Source: Pseudomonas arsenicoxydans (lineage in GTDB: Bacteria > Pseudomonadota > Gammaproteobacteria > Pseudomonadales > Pseudomonadaceae). From it: a stretch of DNA of 64,000 nt. This document shows positions 1 to 8,898 of the stretch, in pieces; position 1 is the stretch's first letter; every line of letters starts with the position of its first letter. Below the pieces are notes generated by a model, which ran no database searches, was not told where the DNA came from, and saw nothing but the letters and a program-made list of their open reading frames with translations. The stretch is from contig NZ_LT629705.1 of assembly GCF_900103875.1 (NCBI RefSeq), positions 572,501-636,500 on the forward strand. Direction: 5' to 3'. A program made the translations under genes and the position numbers.

Positions 1-8
1 ATAAAAAT

Positions 9-3000
9 ATGGCTACCACCACCCTTGGGGTCAAACTAGATGACCCGACCCGCGAGCGCCTCAAAGCCGCCGCGACTTCGATTGATCGCACGCCGCATTG
101 GCTGATCAAGCAGGCAATTTTCAATTACCTGGAAAAACTCGAGGGTGGTGCAACCCTGACCGAGCTGAGCGGTTTGACCAAGGATTCCGACGAAGCCGTC
201 GATGCGCCTCTGGATCACGCCCACCAGTGCTTCCTCGAATTTGCTGAAAGCATCCTGCCGCAATCGGTCCTGCGCGCCTCGATCACCGCCGCTTACCGTC
301 GCCCTGAGCCGGAAGTGGTGCCGATGCTGATCGAACAGGCTCGCCTGCCGGTCGCCATGGCGGAAGCCACCAACAAACTCGCTGCTTCGATTGCCGAAAA
401 ACTGCGCAATCAGAAGAGCGCCGGCGGCCGTGCCGGCATTGTTCAGGGTTTGCTGCAGGAATTTTCCTTGTCGTCCCAGGAAGGCGTGGCACTGATGTGC
501 CTGGCCGAAGCGCTGCTGCGTATCCCGGACAAAGGCACTCGCGACGCGCTGATTCGCGACAAAATCAGCACCGGCAACTGGCAGCCGCACTTGGGCAACA
601 GCCCTTCGCTGTTCGTCAACGCCGCCACTTGGGGCTTGCTGCTGACCGGCAAACTGGTCGCCACCCATAACGAAACCGGCCTGACGTCGTCCCTGAGCCG
701 CATCATCGGCAAGAGCGGCGAGCCGATGATTCGCAAGGGCGTCGACATGGCCATGCGCCTGATGGGCGAGCAGTTCGTGACCGGTGAAACCATCGCCGAA
801 GCCTTGGCCAATGCGAGCAAGTTCGAAGCCAAGGGTTTCCGCTATTCCTACGACATGCTCGGCGAAGCGGCACTCACCGAACACGACGCTCAGAAGTACC
901 TGGCCTCGTACGAACAAGCCATCCACTCGATCGGTAAAGCGTCCCACGGTCGTGGGATTTATGAAGGCCCGGGCATTTCCATCAAGCTCTCGGCACTGCA
1001 CCCGCGTTACAGCCGCGCCCAGTACGAGCGCGTGATGGACGAGCTGTACCCGCGCCTGCTGTCGCTGACCTTGCTGGCCAAGCAATACGACATCGGCTTG
1101 AACATCGACGCCGAAGAAGCCGACCGCCTCGAACTGTCGCTGGACCTGCTGGAGCGCCTGTGCTTCGAGCCGCAACTGACCGGCTGGAACGGCATCGGTT
1201 TCGTGATCCAGGCTTATCAGAAGCGCTGCCCGTATGTGATCGACTACGTGATCGACCTGGCTCGCCGCAGCCGTCATCGCTTGATGATCCGTCTGGTGAA
1301 AGGCGCGTACTGGGACAGCGAAATCAAGCGCGCACAGGTTGAAGGCCTGGAAGGCTATCCGGTCTACACCCGCAAGGTGTACACCGACGTTTCCTACATC
1401 GCCTGCGCGCGCAAACTGCTGTCGGTGCCGGAAGTCATCTACCCGCAATTCGCCACGCACAACGCCCACACCCTGTCGGCCATTTACCACATCGCCGGTC
1501 AGAACTATTACCCCGGCCAGTACGAGTTCCAGTGCCTGCACGGCATGGGTGAACCGTTGTACGAACAGGTTGTAGGCAAAGTTTCCGAAGGCAAGTTGAA
1601 CCGTCCGTGCCGCGTGTACGCACCGGTCGGTACTCACGAAACACTGCTGGCGTACCTGGTACGTCGCCTGCTGGAAAACGGCGCGAACACCTCGTTCGTC
1701 AACCAAATCGCCGATCAGTCCATCTCGATTCAGGCGCTGGTGGCCGATCCAGTGGCCAGCATCGAGCAAATGGCTACGCTGGAAGGCGGCTTCGGCCTGC
1801 CGCACCCGCGTATCCCGCTGCCGCGTGATCTTTATGGTGCCGAGCGCGCCAACTCCAGCGGCATCGACATGGCCAACGAACATCGTCTGGCTTCGTTGTC
1901 CTGCGCCCTGCTGGCCACTGCTCACAACCACTGGAAAGCCGCGCCGATGCTCGGTTGCGCCTCCAGCACTGAAACCCCTGCGCCAGTCCTGAACCCGTCC
2001 GATCTGCGTGACGTGGTCGGCCACGTGCAGGAAGCCACCGTCGAAGACGTCGACAACGCGATCCAGTGCGCCCTGAATGCCGCACCGATCTGGCAGGCCA
2101 CCCCGCCCGCCGAACGCGCTGCGATTCTGGAACGTGCCGCTGATTTGATGGAAGGCGAAATCCAGCCGCTGATGGGCCTGCTGGCTCGCGAAGCCGGCAA
2201 GACGTTCGCCAACGCCATCGCCGAAGTGCGTGAAGCCGTGGACTTCCTGCGTTATTACGCGGTACAGGCACGTAACGATTTCACCAACGATGCCCACCGC
2301 CCGCTGGGTCCAGTGGTGTGCATCAGCCCGTGGAACTTCCCGCTGGCAATCTTCAGTGGCCAGGTGGCTGCTGCATTGGCTGCCGGCAACCCGGTATTGG
2401 CCAAGCCTGCGGAACAAACCCCGCTGGTAGCGGCTCAAGCCGTGCGCTTGCTGCTCGAAGCCGGGATTCCCGAAGGCGTGCTGCAACTGCTGCCGGGCCG
2501 TGGCGAAACCGTGGGTGCTCGTCTGGTCGGTGACGATCGGGTCAAAGGCGTGATGTTCACCGGTTCGACCGAAGTCGCTCGCTTGCTGCAACGCAACGTC
2601 GCCGGTCGTCTGGATGCACAAGGTCGCCCGATTCCGCTGATCGCTGAAACCGGCGGCCAGAACGCAATGATCGTCGACTCCTCGGCATTGACCGAACAGG
2701 TTGTGATCGACGTGGTGTCGTCAGCCTTCGACAGCGCCGGCCAACGTTGCTCGGCTCTGCGTGTGCTGTGCTTGCAGGAAGATTCCGCTGACCGTGTCAT
2801 CGAAATGCTCAAGGGCGCGATGGCTGAATGCCGTCTCGGCAACCCGGAACGCCTGTCCGTTGACATCGGCCCGGTGATTGACGCCGAAGCCAAGGCGGGC
2901 ATCGAGAAGCACATCCAGGCCATGCGCGACAAAGGTCGCAATGTGTATCAGGTGGCGATCGCCAACAGCGAAGAAGTCAAACGCGGCACCTTCGTGATGC

Positions 3001-3959
3001 CGACCTTGATTGAACTGGAAAGCTTCGACGAACTGCAACGGGAGATTTTCGGCCCGGTGCTGCACGTGGTTCGCTACAAGCGCAAAGACATCGATCAACT
3101 GATTGGTCAGATCAACGCTTCGGGTTACGGCCTGACGCTGGGTGTTCACACCCGGATCGACGAGACCATCGCCAAGGTGATCGACAACGTCCACGCCGGT
3201 AACGTCTACGTGAACCGCAATATCGTGGGTGCCGTGGTGGGCGTGCAGCCGTTTGGCGGCGAAGGCTTGTCGGGCACCGGTCCGAAGGCTGGCGGTCCGT
3301 TGTACCTGTACCGTCTGCTGTCGACACGTCCTACCGATGCGATTGAACAATCCTTCGCTCGCGGCGACGCAATCACAGCACCGGATGTGCGTCTGCGCGA
3401 TGCCATGAGCAAACCGCTGACATCCCTGAAAGCCTGGGCCGACAGCAACAAGTTCAGCGACCTGAGCACCCTGTGCGTGCAGTTCGCGGCGCAATCGCAA
3501 AGCGGCATTACCCGCGTTCTGGCAGGCCCGACCGGCGAGCGCAACAGCTACGCCATCCTGCCCCGTGAACACGTGCTATGCCTGGCTGAAGTCGAAGGCG
3601 ACCTGCTGACGCAGCTGGCGGCGGTATTGGCGGTGGGTGGCTCGGCAGTTTGGCCGGACGCTGACTTGACCAAGGCTTTGTTCGCACGTCTGCCGAAGGA
3701 CATACAGGCGAAGATCAAGCTGGTGTCCGACTGGACCAAGGACGAAGTGGTGTTTGATGCGGTTCTGCATCATGGCCATTCCGATCAGCTGCGTGCGGTG
3801 TGCCAGCAAGTCGCCAAGCGTGCCGGGGCGATTGTCGGGGTTCATGGCTTGTCCCAAGGCGAGACCAACATTGCGCTGGAGCGACTGGTGATCGAGCGGG
3901 CTTTGAGCGTTAACACGGCTGCTGCTGGAGGCAATGCCAGTCTGATGACGATAGGTTAA
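9..3959 (+). CDS. putA: Trifunctional PutA: proline dehydrogenase / P5C dehydrogenase / transcriptional repressor
   Basis: Oxidises proline to pyrroline-5-carboxylate (FAD) and then to glutamate (NAD+), and represses put genes when proline is absent. The 1316 residues show an N-terminal ribbon-helix-helix DNA-binding segment (about 1-47), a proline dehydrogenase barrel ending near the conserved RRLLENGANTSFVN block, and an aldehyde dehydrogenase domain with general-base E880 and nucleophile C914 (GQRCSA). A C-terminal extension of about 200 residues is typical of the long, three-function PutA class. The ATG at 9 sits at the window edge, so the ribosome site and promoter are not visible. The neighbouring putP transporter is not in the window. 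The assignment is secure. Confidence 0.98.
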   Translation: MATTTLGVKLDDPTRERLKAAATSIDRTPHWLIKQAIFNYLEKLEGGATLTELSGLTKDSDEAVDAPLDHAHQCFLEFAESILPQSVLRASITAAYRRPEPEVVPMLIEQARLPVAMAEATNKLAASIAEKLRNQKSAGGRAGIVQGLLQEFSLSSQEGVALMCLAEALLRIPDKGTRDALIRDKISTGNWQPHLGNSPSLFVNAATWGLLLTGKLVATHNETGLTSSLSRIIGKSGEPMIRKGVDMAMRLMGEQFVTGETIAEALANASKFEAKGFRYSYDMLGEAALTEHDAQKYLASYEQAIHSIGKASHGRGIYEGPGISIKLSALHPRYSRAQYERVMDELYPRLLSLTLLAKQYDIGLNIDAEEADRLELSLDLLERLCFEPQLTGWNGIGFVIQAYQKRCPYVIDYVIDLARRSRHRLMIRLVKGAYWDSEIKRAQVEGLEGYPVYTRKVYTDVSYIACARKLLSVPEVIYPQFATHNAHTLSAIYHIAGQNYYPGQYEFQCLHGMGEPLYEQVVGKVSEGKLNRPCRVYAPVGTHETLLAYLVRRLLENGANTSFVNQIADQSISIQALVADPVASIEQMATLEGGFGLPHPRIPLPRDLYGAERANSSGIDMANEHRLASLSCALLATAHNHWKAAPMLGCASSTETPAPVLNPSDLRDVVGHVQEATVEDVDNAIQCALNAAPIWQATPPAERAAILERAADLMEGEIQPLMGLLAREAGKTFANAIAEVREAVDFLRYYAVQARNDFTNDAHRPLGPVVCISPWNFPLAIFSGQVAAALAAGNPVLAKPAEQTPLVAAQAVRLLLEAGIPEGVLQLLPGRGETVGARLVGDDRVKGVMFTGSTEVARLLQRNVAGRLDAQGRPIPLIAETGGQNAMIVDSSALTEQVVIDVVSSAFDSAGQRCSALRVLCLQEDSADRVIEMLKGAMAECRLGNPERLSVDIGPVIDAEAKAGIEKHIQAMRDKGRNVYQVAIANSEEVKRGTFVMPTLIELESFDELQREIFGPVLHVVRYKRKDIDQLIGQINASGYGLTLGVHTRIDETIAKVIDNVHAGNVYVNRNIVGAVVGVQPFGGEGLSGTGPKAGGPLYLYRLLSTRPTDAIEQSFARGDAITAPDVRLRDAMSKPLTSLKAWADSNKFSDLSTLCVQFAAQSQSGITRVLAGPTGERNSYAILPREHVLCLAEVEGDLLTQLAAVLAVGGSAVWPDADLTKALFARLPKDIQAKIKLVSDWTKDEVVFDAVLHHGHSDQLRAVCQQVAKRAGAIVGVHGLSQGETNIALERLVIERALSVNTAAAGGNASLMTIG

Positions 3960-3963
3960 GCAG

Positions 3964-4045
3964 CAGCGGCAAGTTATAAGCTGCAAGCTGCAAGTAGAAG
4001 CAAACTGCTCTTACTTGTAGCTTGAAGCTTGAAGCTTGAAGCTTG
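3964..4045. repeat. Dispersed AGCTTG-type inverted repeat, copy 1, with heptamer tandem repeat
   Basis: The left arm is rich in AAGCTGCAAG and the right arm in CTTGTAGCTTGAAGCTTG. The right arm contains CTTGAAG three times in tandem (4021-4041) plus a partial fourth unit. Related copies lie at 42334-42416, 43861-43961 and 59690-59778, and copies 1 and 4 are the most alike. It starts 4 bases after the putA stop, so it may act as a 3' hairpin for putA. Confidence 0.8.
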
Positions 4046-4132
4046 TGCCGCCCCATCACCCCCATCTATCTTCCTTCCCCATTTTTATAAGTCTCCCTAG
4101 ACTGCGGCATACTTTTTTAAAGGTAGTCCGCT

Positions 4133-5935
4133 ATGTCCGAGACGTTGCTCAGTTCCCGCAATCTGGCTTTCGAGCTGTATGAAGTCCTCGATGCCGAGGG
4201 CCTGACCCAGCGTGAGCGTTTTGCAGATCACAATCGCGAAACCTTCGATGCGGCTATCGGCACCGCGCGCAACATCGCCGAGAAATTTTTCGCGCCGCAT
4301 AACCGCAAGAACGACGAGAACGAGCCGCGCTACGAAAACGGTCAGGCGATTCTGATTCCGGAAGTGAAACCGGCGGTGGATGCCTTTCTCGAAGCCGGTT
4401 TCCTCAACGCGGCGCGCAGTTTCGACGCCGGCGGCATGCAACTTCCTACGCTGCTTTCCCAGGCTTGCTTTGCGCACTTTCAATCGGCCAACGCGGCATC
4501 GACGTCCTATCCGTTCCTGACCATGGGCGCGGCCAACCTGATCGAAAGCTTCGGCACCGATGAACAGAAGCAGCGCTTCCTGCAACCGATGATTGACGGG
4601 CGCTTCTTCGGCACCATGGCCCTGACCGAGCCGCACGCCGGTTCTTCGCTGTCGGATATTCGTACACGCGCCGAGCCTGCGTCTGACGGCACCTATCGCC
4701 TCAAGGGCAACAAGATCTTCATCTCGGGCGGCGACCATCCGCTGTCGGAAAACATCGTGCACATGGTGCTGGCCAAATTGCCGGACGCACCGGCCGGGGT
4801 GAAGGGTATTTCGCTGTTCATCGTGCCCAAGTTTCTGGTCAACGATGACGGCAGCCTCGGCAAGCGCAATGACGTGCTGCTGGCCGGGCTGTTCCACAAG
4901 ATGGGCTGGCGCGGCACCACCTCCACCGCGCTGAACTTCGGCGATAACGGGGAGTGTGTCGGGTATCTGGTGGGCAAGCCGCACCACGGCTTGAGCTACA
5001 TGTTCCAGATGATGAACGAGGCGCGGATCGGCGTCGGCATGGGCGCAGTGATGCTCGGCTACGCCGGTTATCTGTATTCGCTGGAGTACGCCCGTGAGCG
5101 TCCGCAAGGTCGGGTGCCGGACAGCAAGGATCCGAACACCGCGCCGGTGGCGATCATTCAGCACGCTGACGTCAAACGCATGTTGCTGACTCAGAAGGCC
5201 TACGTCGAAGGCTCGTTCGACCTTGGGTTGTATGCCGCGCGGCTGTTCGATGACACCACGACGCTGGAGACTGAGGACCAGCGCAAGCAGGCCCATGAAC
5301 TATTGGATTTGCTGACGCCGATCGTCAAATCCTGGCCGTCGGAGTTTTGCCTGAAGGCCAACGAACTGGCGATCCAGATTCTGGGCGGTCACGGTTATAC
5401 CCGCGAATATCCGGTTGAGCAGTACTACCGCGATAACCGCCTGAACCCGATTCATGAAGGCACTCACGGCATTCAGTCACTGGATTTGCTGGGGCGCAAA
5501 CTGGCGCAGAACGGCGGTGCCGGGCTCAAGCAATTGATCCGGCTGATCGCCGACACGGCCGAGCGCGCTCAGGCATACGAATCGCTGACGGCGCTGCGTG
5601 AACCGCTGGAAAAACTGGTGGCGCGCCTGCAAACGGTGACCATCGGTTTGCTCACGGACCTGGGTCAGGGCAAGGTCAACAGCAGCCTGGCGAATTCGGC
5701 GCTGTACCTGAAAGTGTTCGGGCACACGGTGATTGGCTGGCGCTGGCTGGAGCAGGCGATTCGTGCCGAGGAAGGGTTGGCCAAAGGCAATGCGGCGGAT
5801 GTGAGCTTCTATAAGGGCAAGCTGCAGGCGGCGCGGTATTTCCTGACGTGGGAAGTGCCGGGTTGCCATCATGAATTGGCGATTCTTGAGGCGCGGGATG
5901 ATGTGTGCCTTGGGATGCAGGATGAGTGGTTCTGA
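4133..5935 (+). CDS. Long (600-residue) acyl-CoA dehydrogenase
   Basis: An FAD enzyme introducing the alpha-beta double bond into acyl-CoA thioesters. The architecture is that of the long bacterial class: an extra N-terminal helix segment, then N-terminal, middle (ALTEPHAGSS) and C-terminal acyl-CoA dehydrogenase domains, then a C-terminal extension of about 130 residues. E442, in the NPIHEGTHG motif, aligns with the catalytic base. ATG 4133 follows an AAAGG site. Relatives include DmdC-type methylmercaptopropionyl-CoA dehydrogenases and general fatty acyl-CoA dehydrogenases, so the substrate cannot be read from sequence. It is a single gene between a repeat and a REP-type element, convergent with a chemoreceptor gene. 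Confidence 0.9.
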   Translation: MSETLLSSRNLAFELYEVLDAEGLTQRERFADHNRETFDAAIGTARNIAEKFFAPHNRKNDENEPRYENGQAILIPEVKPAVDAFLEAGFLNAARSFDAGGMQLPTLLSQACFAHFQSANAASTSYPFLTMGAANLIESFGTDEQKQRFLQPMIDGRFFGTMALTEPHAGSSLSDIRTRAEPASDGTYRLKGNKIFISGGDHPLSENIVHMVLAKLPDAPAGVKGISLFIVPKFLVNDDGSLGKRNDVLLAGLFHKMGWRGTTSTALNFGDNGECVGYLVGKPHHGLSYMFQMMNEARIGVGMGAVMLGYAGYLYSLEYARERPQGRVPDSKDPNTAPVAIIQHADVKRMLLTQKAYVEGSFDLGLYAARLFDDTTTLETEDQRKQAHELLDLLTPIVKSWPSEFCLKANELAIQILGGHGYTREYPVEQYYRDNRLNPIHEGTHGIQSLDLLGRKLAQNGGAGLKQLIRLIADTAERAQAYESLTALREPLEKLVARLQTVTIGLLTDLGQGKVNSSLANSALYLKVFGHTVIGWRWLEQAIRAEEGLAKGNAADVSFYKGKLQAARYFLTWEVPGCHHELAILEARDDVCLGMQDEWF

Positions 5936-5944
5936 CACCTCACA

Positions 5945-6055
5945 CTGATCGTTCCCACGCTTTGCGTGGGAATGCAGCCCGGGACGCTCCGCGTCCCAGA
6001 AGCGGACGCAGAGCGTCCATTGAGGCATTCCCACGCGGAGCATGGGAACGATCGG
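5945..6055. repeat. Composite REP-type element with nested hairpins
   Basis: Outer arms GATCGTTCCCACGC (from 5947) and GCGTGGGAACGATC-like sequence (to 6053) are inverted. Two further hairpins, GGGACGCTCCGCGTCCC and GGACGCAGAGCGTCC, lie between them. It fills the space between the convergent acyl-CoA dehydrogenase and chemoreceptor genes and probably serves as their shared 3' end structure. Confidence 0.8.
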
Positions 6056-7993
6056 TTAGGTGAGTTTGAAACTGCTCATCTGCCGCGCCAGATCATCAGC
6101 CAACCGCTGCAACGTCTGGCAATCCTCACGACAAGCCCTGACTTCGCCTGCCGTCGCCCGGGCCAGATCGGAAATCCCCTGAACGTTGCGGTTGATCTCT
6201 TCGGTCACTGCCGATTGCTCCTCCGTCGCCGTTGCCACCTGATGGTTCATGTCGCTGATGCGCTCGACCTGCCCGGTAATCGCCGTCAACGACGCCCCGG
6301 TGCGCTGACTCGACTCAACACCAGTACCAGTCGCCGCTTGCCCGGAATGCATCGAAGACACGGCATTCTCCGCGCCCTGCTTGAGGCTGCCGATCATCTG
6401 TTGAATTTCATCGGTGGACGCCTGTGTCCGCCGTGCAAGGGTGCGCACTTCATCCGCCACCACCGCAAAACCACGGCCCATGTCACCGGCTCGCGCGGCC
6501 TCGATGGCCGCATTGAGTGCCAGCAAATTGGTCTGCTCGGAAATTCCGCGAATCACCGCCAGCACCTGATCGATGGACGCCACCTGGTTGGCCAACTCGC
6601 CAACGGCACCCGCCGCGATACCGATTTCATCCGACATGCTTTCAATATGCCGAATCGACCCGCCCACCACTTCCCGCGCCTGCATCGCTTCATCGCGAGC
6701 ATTTTGCGAAGCGACGGCGGCATTACCCGCGTTCTGGGCGATTTCCTGCACGGTCAGGCCCATCTCGTGGACGGCGGTGGCAACCATGTCGGTCATTTCC
6801 TGCTGGCGACCAGAACGTTCGGCGGTGTTGTCTACCACTCGCGCCACCTGGCCGACGGCCGTGCGCAAACGCTCGCTGGTAGTCAGCACTTCGCCAATCA
6901 TCTCGCGCTGACTGTCCAGAAACCGGTTGAAGCCGCGAGCCAGGTCGCCCAGCTCATCGGCGCGGCTGGAATCTAACCGGTGAGTCAAATCTCCACCACC
7001 GCTACCGATGGCCACCAGCGCCGCTGTTACCTGACGAATCGGCCGCACCAAACCACGGGCCAGCACTACCACCAACAGCAGACACACCAGTGCCACCGCC
7101 AGACCGATGCCGCTGCTCATCCACATGGCGCGACGGGCTTCGGCGTAGATCTGCGATTGCGGCACTTCGGCCACCAGGGTCCAGCCCAAGTCCCGCAATG
7201 GCAGGCTCAACGCCAGATAGTCCTCGCCGTCGCGCACGAAGTTACTGTTGGTGGCGGCTTTTTGACTCATTACAGCTTGTGCGGCGGGCGCGCCGATTTG
7301 CTCGGCCAGTGTGCGTTTACCGCTGAATTGCGCTTCGGGATGAACCTGGATCAAACCGTCGGAACGCACGAGATAGACCTTGCCGCGCGCGCCGAAACTG
7401 AAGTTGTGGATCAGCTCCGACAGCTCTTTCATGCTCAGGCCAAGCCCGGCAACGCCCACGGTTTTACCGCCCTGCTCGACCTTGAGGTCGATGAACAGCG
7501 CCAATTCTCCGGTTGCGGTGTCATTGTCGATATTGAGGGTGCGCGGCTGGTTGCTGTCCAGGAATGTGTAGAACCAGGCGTCTTTGGGGTTAGAACGACT
7601 GAGGGTCCGGTCCAGGCCTTTTTCAGTGAAATAGTGGTTGGAAGCGGTGCCGACAATCAGCGCGGTAAAAGCTTTGTGCTCGGCGCGGATGCCTTCCAGA
7701 TACTGCACAAACGTAGCGGTCTGGGCAGTGTTTTCACCCCCGGCCAACCAGTCGCGCACCATGCTGTTGCTGGCGATGTCTTTGGCGGCGGTGAGGGGTT
7801 GAACGAGGATACGCTCGATGTCGTTGCGCATCGCCTCGATGCTCGACGGCAGCGCTTGTTCGACCAGGTAGCTCTGGGCGAGACGGTTGACCACCAGGGT
7901 ATAAATGCCAACCACGATCAGAATACTGACCAGCAGGGCGGTGCCCATACTCAGGATCAACTGCCATTGAATACTGCGTCGCCAAAACTGCAT
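6056..7993 (-). CDS. Methyl-accepting chemotaxis protein with Cache-type sensor
   Basis: A 645-residue membrane chemoreceptor. The first transmembrane helix is at about 11-33, followed by a periplasmic region of about 260 residues with dCache-like features (a WFYTFLDS block, then a [14 protein letters not shown] block). The second helix is at about 296-318, then HAMP and a signalling domain with the invariant hairpin tip [18 protein letters not shown]. It ends in KLT, with no CheR-binding pentapeptide. The start at 7993 (MQFWRRS) was chosen because GGGGGTG-rich sequence precedes it and it gives a normal N-terminus; an in-frame ATG at 8065 would add 24 atypical residues. The ligand is not predictable. 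Confidence 0.93.
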   Translation of the reverse strand: MQFWRRSIQWQLILSMGTALLVSILIVVGIYTLVVNRLAQSYLVEQALPSSIEAMRNDIERILVQPLTAAKDIASNSMVRDWLAGGENTAQTATFVQYLEGIRAEHKAFTALIVGTASNHYFTEKGLDRTLSRSNPKDAWFYTFLDSNQPRTLNIDNDTATGELALFIDLKVEQGGKTVGVAGLGLSMKELSELIHNFSFGARGKVYLVRSDGLIQVHPEAQFSGKRTLAEQIGAPAAQAVMSQKAATNSNFVRDGEDYLALSLPLRDLGWTLVAEVPQSQIYAEARRAMWMSSGIGLAVALVCLLLVVVLARGLVRPIRQVTAALVAIGSGGGDLTHRLDSSRADELGDLARGFNRFLDSQREMIGEVLTTSERLRTAVGQVARVVDNTAERSGRQQEMTDMVATAVHEMGLTVQEIAQNAGNAAVASQNARDEAMQAREVVGGSIRHIESMSDEIGIAAGAVGELANQVASIDQVLAVIRGISEQTNLLALNAAIEAARAGDMGRGFAVVADEVRTLARRTQASTDEIQQMIGSLKQGAENAVSSMHSGQAATGTGVESSQRTGASLTAITGQVERISDMNHQVATATEEQSAVTEEINRNVQGISDLARATAGEVRACREDCQTLQRLADDLARQMSSFKLT

Positions 7994-8043
7994 GGAGCAC
8001 CCCCAAAGAATAAGAGGCTGAAACACTGCAACAGCCGTGCCGA

Positions 8044-8053
8044 TTGTATACAA
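8044..8053. promoter_or_regulatory. Perfect palindrome TTGTATACAA upstream of Cache chemoreceptor
   Basis: This 10-bp perfect palindrome lies 51 bases upstream of the chemoreceptor start, in the 100-base gap below the zapA-like gene. Such symmetric TTGTATACAA cores resemble GntR-family operators. Binding is inferred only; no GntR gene is in the window. Confidence 0.3.
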
Positions 8054-8093
8054 CGCAACCGACAATTTATTCTTTGGTTGTGCGCAAAGCCGA

Positions 8094-8396
8094 TCAGGCC
8101 TGATTGATCGTCTTGGAGATCACTTCAACCGTGGCGCTGACTTGCTCTTGGTAACGGTCGAGTTCCTGCTTGTGCTGCTTTTTCATTTCGATCTGCTGGG
8201 AACACAGATTCATCGCAGCCAGCACCAGCAGGCGGTCACCGATCAGCGTCGGGTACTTTCTTTTGGTGTCGGCCAGGGCAGCCTTCAACATCATCACGGC
8301 GTCCAGCAGGGTTTGCTCTTCCCCGGCCGGCGCCTTGATCGAATAGTCCTCCCCCAGGATCGAGACGACTTTTACCCCTGCGGCGCCGTGGTTCAT
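8094..8396 (-). CDS. zapA: ZapA-family cell division protein (probable paralogue)
   Basis: A 100-residue protein with an N-terminal ZapA beta-strand unit ([20 protein letters not shown]), a helical core containing LLVLAAMNL and a C-terminal coiled coil. ZapA dimers and tetramers cross-link FtsZ filaments. It overlaps the upstream coiled-coil gene by an ATGA junction. From memory it is quite different from the P. aeruginosa ZapA that sits beside 6S RNA and the folate cyclo-ligase gene; here only 100 bases follow before a chemoreceptor and no 6S RNA fits. It may therefore be a second, divergent ZapA. Family membership is likely, the exact role less so. Confidence 0.78.
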   Translation of the reverse strand: MNHGAAGVKVVSILGEDYSIKAPAGEEQTLLDAVMMLKAALADTKRKYPTLIGDRLLVLAAMNLCSQQIEMKKQHKQELDRYQEQVSATVEVISKTINQA

Positions 8397-8623
8397 GCGC
8401 TGACCGGGCCGGCGCTGACGCGCTCAACCAGGGCCTGGATGCGTGCGGCAGTGGCGCCTTGTTTCTCTTCCTGTTCCATCAGGTTCAGTTGCAGGCTTTC
8501 GTTTTCATCCTTGGCCTGGGCCAGTTCTGCACTCAGGGTTTGATTGGTGGCGAGCAGGCTCTGGTTCTGTTGCACCAGGTCGCTGACCAGCTGTTCCAAT
8601 TGGCTTAGGGATGCTTCCAACAT
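8393..8623 (-). CDS. Small coiled-coil protein, TIGR02449/ZapB-like
   Basis: The 76 residues form an almost uninterrupted coiled coil (LEASLSQLEQLV ... LLATNQTLSAELAQ) with leucine heptads, like the small TIGR02449 proteins encoded ahead of zapA in Pseudomonas. The start at 8623 (MLEASL) has GGAAAA upstream; an ORF extension to 8701 would prepend 26 residues without coiled-coil character. Translation is coupled to the zapA-like gene by a 4-base overlap, suggesting the two products act together in division. Confidence 0.75.
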   Translation of the reverse strand: MLEASLSQLEQLVSDLVQQNQSLLATNQTLSAELAQAKDENESLQLNLMEQEEKQGATAARIQALVERVSAGPVSA

Positions 8624-8816
8624 TTTGATTTTCCAAGCATTTTCAAGGGGCGCGTACGATAAAGAAAAGTCACCACGGATGCCAGGGATATTGGGGCGCA
8701 AGGCCTTGATTTTCCTGGCAGATGAGCTTCCTCGCGAACTTTAAAGACTGTGATTGGCGGATCTGGTTCCTGCACTTCGTCGCCGGGCGTGCCGTGCGAC
8801 AAATCCGCACAGCCGC

Positions 8817-8843
8817 TCAAGACTTTAGTCGCATGACCGATAA
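8817..8843 (+). promoter_or_regulatory. Putative sigma-28 (FliA) promoter of chemoreceptor gene
   Basis: TCAAGACT at 8817-8824, an 11-base spacer and ACCGATAA at 8836-8843. The flagellar/chemotaxis consensus is TAAAGTTT-N11-GCCGATAA: the -10 matches 7 of 8 and the -35 matches 5 of 8, with exact spacing. It lies 55 bases before the chemoreceptor start. Confidence 0.6.
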
Positions 8844-8898
8844 GTCATCCATACGTCAGTCTCGGCACCGCACGGGTGCGCTCATTTCGGTAAACACC

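Noticed and set aside
36-2621. An 861-codon minus-strand frame opposite putA
   Set aside because: Antisense shadow of putA with no recognisable domain and no credible start signal.
7994-8093. Possible 6S RNA after the zapA-like gene
   Set aside because: Only 100 bases are available, less than the roughly 180 needed, and no 6S-like closing stem was seen.
8722-8898. N-terminal extension of the 4HB chemoreceptor
   Set aside because: The extra 59 residues are not membrane-targeting, and the FliA-type promoter lies inside; the start at 8899 fits the family.
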